Source of the DNA: Candidatus Bathyarchaeota archaeon
Lineage (GTDB): Archaea; Thermoproteota; Bathyarchaeia; 40CM-2-53-6
NCBI GenBank assembly: GCA_005884605.1
Contig: VBBE01000073.1
Span: 1 to 8,299 of the forward strand
Reading direction: 5' to 3'
Length of the DNA stretch: 8,299 nucleotides
A program made the position numbers and the translations under genes. Of this stretch, positions 6,678-8,299 are shown in pieces. How positions within the stretch are numbered: position 1 is the first letter of the stretch; each line of letters begins with the position of its first letter. Below the pieces are notes generated by a model. That model was given only the letters and a program-made list of their open reading frames with translations. It was not told the origin of the DNA and ran no database searches.

Positions 6678-6899
6678 ATGGAGTCCGGTCCCGAAGAACC
6701 ACTAGGAGAATCGACCCCACCGGAAGCTCCCCCGCGAGAACGTAACCCGGGCGGGCTAATTTACGAATGCATCAACTGCGGATCAAAACTAACAGCAGAC
6801 CAGCTTGCCATGACCCCGGAAATCAAGTGCCCCTTCTGTGGCTATAGGATACTTCGAAAGGTAAGACCTCCAATCGTAAAGCATGTGAAGGCCCGATAA
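6678..6899 (+). CDS. rpoP: DNA-directed RNA polymerase subunit P (Rpo12/Rpb12) with N-terminal extension
   Basis: The 73-residue product ends in a complete Rpo12 zinc-ribbon domain, a small core subunit of archaeal RNA polymerase corresponding to eukaryotic Rpb12. The zinc ligands are Cys31 and Cys34 (YECINCG) and Cys51 and Cys54 (KCPFCGYRIL), followed by the basic RKVRPPIVKHVKAR tail that packs against the large subunits. Archaeal Rpo12 is usually about 45-50 residues. Here about 28 extra residues rich in Pro, Glu and Gly precede the ribbon. No start codon lies between the ATG and the zinc ribbon, and the TATA box at 6648-6655 fits this ATG, so the extension looks real. The glycyl-tRNA synthetase gene follows 62 bases downstream on the same strand. 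Confidence 0.92.
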   Translation: MESGPEEPLGESTPPEAPPRERNPGGLIYECINCGSKLTADQLAMTPEIKCPFCGYRILRKVRPPIVKHVKAR

Positions 6900-6928
6900 C
6901 AAGGCCGACTGATTCCGTTCCGAACGCG

Positions 6929-6945
6929 GATAAACCGCAAATACT
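6929..6945 (+). promoter_or_regulatory. Weak TATA-like region of the glycyl-tRNA synthetase gene
   Basis: The short spacer after Rpo12 contains GGATAAACC and CAAATACT, weak TATA-like stretches 20-33 bases before the preferred TTG start at 6962. A small GCGG/CCGC inverted repeat (6926-6938) brackets the first one. An independent, leaderless transcript is possible, but co-transcription with rpoP cannot be excluded. Confidence 0.25.
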
Positions 6946-6961
6946 CTCCTCTGCTGGAACA

Positions 6962-8299
6962 TTGAGCCTGAACCCCTTGCGGCAACAAATCAAGGACAAA
7001 CACAAGCTATTATCGGAGACCGCTCGGCGAAGAGGATTCTTCTGGGGCTCATTCGAAATCTACGGGGGCCTCAGCGGATTCCTTGACTTAGGTCCGCTAG
7101 GCGTTGGACTGAAGCGACGGATCGAGGATACGTGGCGCCAATTCTTCCTCCAACGACACGGGTTTGTCGAAGTTTCAACCCCAATAATTACACCTCATAA
7201 GGTGTTAGAAGCGTCAGGACACGTTGAGAACTTCAAAGACCCCATGACGGAGTGCAGTAACTGCCACAGACGATTCCGAGCAGACCAATTGGTCAAGGAG
7301 GCTACGGGCCTCGAAACCGAAGGAATGAACCTGGAGCAACTCGGCGCACTCTTGAAGGAAAAATATGTGAAATGCCCAGAATGCGGCGGAGAACTGGGAC
7401 CTCCCCAATACTTCATGACCATGTTCAAAACTAGCATAGGTCCATACGGCGAAGACCCCGCTTACGGCCGCCCCGAAGCTGCGCAGGGAATTTTCGTCAA
7501 CTTCCACCGAATCCTCGAAACAATGAGAGAAAAGTTTCCGATCGGAATAGCCCAAGTAGGAACCGTCCTTCGCAACGAAATATCACCTAGGCAGGGTCCG
7601 ATACGATTGCGGGAGTTCACGATAATGGATTTCGAACTCTTTTTCGACCCGGCGGAGCCCGACTGCCCGTATCTCGACGAGGTCGTATCTGAGGAGATAG
7701 CGATCGTTACTGAGGAATCTAGGAGCAAAGGTACAGAAAACGCAACCAAGGTCCAGGTGGGCGAAGCTGTCAAGAGAAAAGTAATCAAAGCACCATGGGC
7801 GGCGTACTTCATGGCCCTATCGAAACGGTTCCTGACCCAACTGGGGGTCGATGCACAGCACCAGAGATTCTTCGAAAAACTTCCGACGGAAAGGGCTCAC
7901 TATTCAGCTCAGACATTCGATCATGAAATCGAGCTGGACCGCTGGGGTTGGACCGAGGTAGCAGGTTTCGCGTACAGAACAGACTATGATCTTCGAAAAC
8001 ATATGGAGGCGACGGGGGAAGACTTGCGAGTCTTCAAGCCCTACTCGACGCCTCGGCTCCGCAAAATCAAATCAATAAAGCCAAACCACCAAAACCTCAG
8101 AAAGACCTTTCAAGAGCAAACCGGAAGAATCGCCGATCTAATATCCAAAGATGACCCAGAAAAACTGCTCACAGCCAAGAAGACCGGACAACCGGTGAAA
8201 ATCGGGTCATACACTGTTTGCCCTGACTGTTTCGACGTGGTTGAAGAGGAAGTGAAGGAAACTGGCACCCGCTTCCTGCCTCACGTAATCGAGCCGAGT
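6962..8299 (+). CDS. glyS: Glycyl-tRNA synthetase, archaeal/eukaryotic type (3' end outside window)
   Basis: This class II enzyme charges tRNA-Gly with glycine in the cytoplasm. The frame runs without a stop to the right edge, giving 446 residues. Visible features are RRGFFWGSFEIYGG (about 23-36) and the DLGPLG start of the motif 1 region. A zinc-binding insertion follows, with Cys98/Cys101 and Cys138/Cys141. Motif 2 has Arg204 and Glu206 (VLRNEISPRQG) followed by LREF at 216-219, and then comes the GWTEVAGFAYRTDYDL active-site strand. The window ends at HVIEPS, just inside motif 3, so the motif 3 arginine and the anticodon-binding domain are missing from view. No ATG precedes the conserved N-terminus. 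TTG at 6962 and TTG at 6977 are the candidates, and I prefer 6962 for spacing from TATA-like bases. An extra CPDC pair at 420-423 lies near motif 3. The frame continues open upstream into rpoP, so the start is less certain than the identity. Confidence 0.93.
   Translation, partial: MSLNPLRQQIKDKHKLLSETARRRGFFWGSFEIYGGLSGFLDLGPLGVGLKRRIEDTWRQFFLQRHGFVEVSTPIITPHKVLEASGHVENFKDPMTECSNCHRRFRADQLVKEATGLETEGMNLEQLGALLKEKYVKCPECGGELGPPQYFMTMFKTSIGPYGEDPAYGRPEAAQGIFVNFHRILETMREKFPIGIAQVGTVLRNEISPRQGPIRLREFTIMDFELFFDPAEPDCPYLDEVVSEEIAIVTEESRSKGTENATKVQVGEAVKRKVIKAPWAAYFMALSKRFLTQLGVDAQHQRFFEKLPTERAHYSAQTFDHEIELDRWGWTEVAGFAYRTDYDLRKHMEATGEDLRVFKPYSTPRLRKIKSIKPNHQNLRKTFQEQTGRIADLISKDDPEKLLTAKKTGQPVKIGSYTVCPDCFDVVEEEVKETGTRFLPHVIEPS

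Noticed and set aside
1..8299. CRISPR array, insertion sequence, attachment site or phage module
   Set aside because: No spaced direct repeats, transposase or integrase motifs, or terminal inverted repeats with target duplications were seen.

Overview
The window is archaeal DNA of roughly balanced GC content, carrying housekeeping information-processing genes and one large surface protein. The archaeal assignment rests on several genes together: a KH-domain aCPSF1 ribonuclease, an Sm-like RNA-binding protein, a SepF/DUF552 protein, a free-standing RNA polymerase subunit P (Rpo12), an archaeal-type glycyl-tRNA synthetase and a proteasome beta subunit. TATA-like boxes sit about 25-30 bases before short or absent leaders, there are almost no Shine-Dalgarno motifs, and four of the seven visible starts are TTG. 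The short SepF and the general gene style hint at the Thaumarchaeota/TACK side, but this is an impression, not a proof.

Layout. Bases 1-434 hold the 3' part of a proteasome beta gene, followed after 45 bases by aCPSF1 (480-2399), both on the plus strand and probably co-transcribed. aCPSF1 converges with a sepF-like gene (2410-2736, minus) across a 10-base gap, with a small perfect hairpin over the junction. Upstream of sepF on the minus strand is a PUA-domain protein gene (2830-3333). It is divergent from an Sm-like gene (3415-3645, plus), and the two appear to share one nearly symmetric TATA element. A 297-base spacer (3646-3942) with inverted repeats and no convincing gene follows. Next is an 897-residue secreted, heavily sequon-bearing, membrane-anchored protein of unknown function (3943-6636). 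Then come Rpo12 (6678-6899), with an unusual Pro/Glu-rich N-terminal extension, and glycyl-tRNA synthetase (from about 6962), which runs off the right edge just inside class II motif 3.

How the genes relate. Most products act on RNA or proteins in the central information pathway: transcript 3'-end formation and termination (aCPSF1), RNA chaperoning (Sm), a ribosome- or tRNA-linked PUA protein, transcription (Rpo12), translation (GlyRS) and protein turnover (proteasome). SepF would act in FtsZ-based division. The surface protein is the accessory element, and its upstream region has two palindromes flanking a TATA-like box.

I found no mobile element, CRISPR array, tRNA or rRNA, and no clear new multi-gene system. 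The most interesting signals are the shared divergent promoter, the SepF without a membrane-targeting N-terminus, the unknown surface protein with its palindromic control region, and the structured spacer at 3646-3942.
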